Assembly: GCA_946997215.1 (NCBI GenBank)
Contig: CAMPUL010000036.1
Coordinates: forward strand, 1 to 6,518
Direction: 5' to 3'
DNA from: Gardnerella vaginalis
GTDB taxonomy: Bacteria > Actinomycetota > Actinomycetes > Actinomycetales > Bifidobacteriaceae
DNA length: 6,518 nucleotides
A model generated the notes under the pieces. It was not told the DNA's origin and did not search any database. It saw only the letters and a list, made by a program, of their open reading frames with translations. Position numbers and translations under genes: made by a program. This document shows positions 6,365-6,518 of this stretch, one piece after another (the stretch's first letter is position 1; each line of letters begins with the position of its first letter).

Positions 6365-6399
6365 TAAGACCCAGCAGAGCTACGCTCTACTAGGCCTTA
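6365..6399 (-). terminator. Long hairpin between tig and the ClC gene, possible weak terminator or attenuator
   Basis: In minus-strand RNA, AAGGCCUAGUAGAGC pairs with GCUCUGCUGGGUCUU around a GUA loop. It forms 15 bp with three G-U pairs, plus one flanking U-A pair. The tail (ACUUAUAUC) is not a true U-run, so termination may be partial. The three G-U pairs would be A-C mismatches in forward-strand RNA, which argues that the fold serves minus-strand transcripts. It could set the ratio of tig to the downstream cluster or act as an RNA-processing site. Confidence 0.5.
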
Positions 6400-6412
6400 A
6401 ATAACAGGATTA

Positions 6413-6441
6413 TTAGAAGATTCTAATTTAGAAGATTCTAA
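6413..6441. repeat. Two tandem 14-bp perfect palindromes
   Basis: TTAGAAGATTCTAA occurs at 6413-6426 and 6428-6441, separated by one T. Each copy is a perfect inverted repeat (TTAGAA / TTCTAA around two bases). The second copy abuts the stop codon of the preceding gene. Direct repetition of a dyad is typical of operator arrays, but no regulator is visible here. Confidence 0.85.
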
Positions 6442-6518
6442 CTACTTTTCCGCAGCAAGCTCGTCGGCAACAGCTGCAGCAGCAGAAGCAGCCTTAACGC
6501 TTTCATCTTCTGGCTCTT
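6442..6518 (-). CDS. tig: Probable trigger factor, C-terminal end only
   Basis: The last 24 codons enter from the right edge and end in TAG at 6442-6444. The peptide reads EPEDESVKAASAAAAVADEL and then AAEK, an acidic Ala/Glu-rich tail. Trigger factor, a ribosome-bound chaperone and peptidyl-prolyl isomerase, commonly lies next to clpP genes in bacteria, and bifidobacterial versions often end in such an Ala/Glu/Lys-rich tail. No domain is visible in this fragment, so the assignment rests on tail composition and on gene order and would change if the upstream sequence shows another protein. Confidence 0.55.
   Translation of the reverse strand, partial: EPEDESVKAASAAAAVADELAAEK

Noticed and set aside
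6301..6365. Promoter for the ClC-clpP cluster (for example GATAAT around 6330-6345 on the minus strand)
   Set aside because: No -35 box with acceptable spacing was found; the cluster may be transcribed from tig or from a weak promoter that I cannot call.

Overview
The window most likely comes from a low-GC member of the Bifidobacteriaceae, with Gardnerella as the best guess. The evidence is the actinobacterial tig / clpP1-clpP2 neighbourhood, ClpP sequences of the actinobacterial two-paralogue type, AT-rich codon use, and a large BspA-like leucine-rich-repeat surface protein of the kind common in vaginal Gardnerella. The genus is an inference from memory of these families, not a database result. 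Every gene I can support lies on the minus strand, so transcription runs from high to low coordinates.

Right part (6518 down to 3413): the window opens inside the 3' end of a gene that is probably tig (trigger factor). A structured 153-base spacer follows, holding two tandem perfect palindromes, a long hairpin and an 8-bp repeat. Next comes a tight three-gene cluster: a ClC-family anion transporter, clpP1 and clpP2. The ClC stop and the clpP1 GTG are one base apart, and the clpP1 stop lies inside the spacer between the clpP2 ribosome-binding site and its ATG. This suggests co-transcription and translational coupling. A strong intrinsic terminator closes the cluster. ClpP1 and ClpP2 both keep a complete Ser-His-Asp triad and should form the mixed ClpP1P2 protease. 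Trigger factor next door links the locus to protein folding and turnover.

Middle (3422 to about 2683): a tRNA-Arg(ACG) gene with its own textbook terminator, then about 550 bases with no convincing gene. That stretch is AT-rich and carries several short direct, tandem and inverted repeats.

Left part (about 2604 down to 1): a doubtful small secreted-type ORF and an even smaller basic ORF are followed by a well-formed promoter. The promoter reads into a 687-codon fragment of a BspA-like (DUF285-type) LRR surface protein. It has a signal peptide, a long Lys/Ala/Asn/Gly-rich linker and at least 14 repeats of about 27 residues. The gene runs off the left edge, so its C-terminus and any wall anchor are not visible.

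I do not see a clearly new biological system here. The points most worth a second look are the tandem palindromes and hairpin between tig and the ClC gene, the ClC protein's loss of conserved pore residues, and the small ORFs and repeats in the gene-poor middle.
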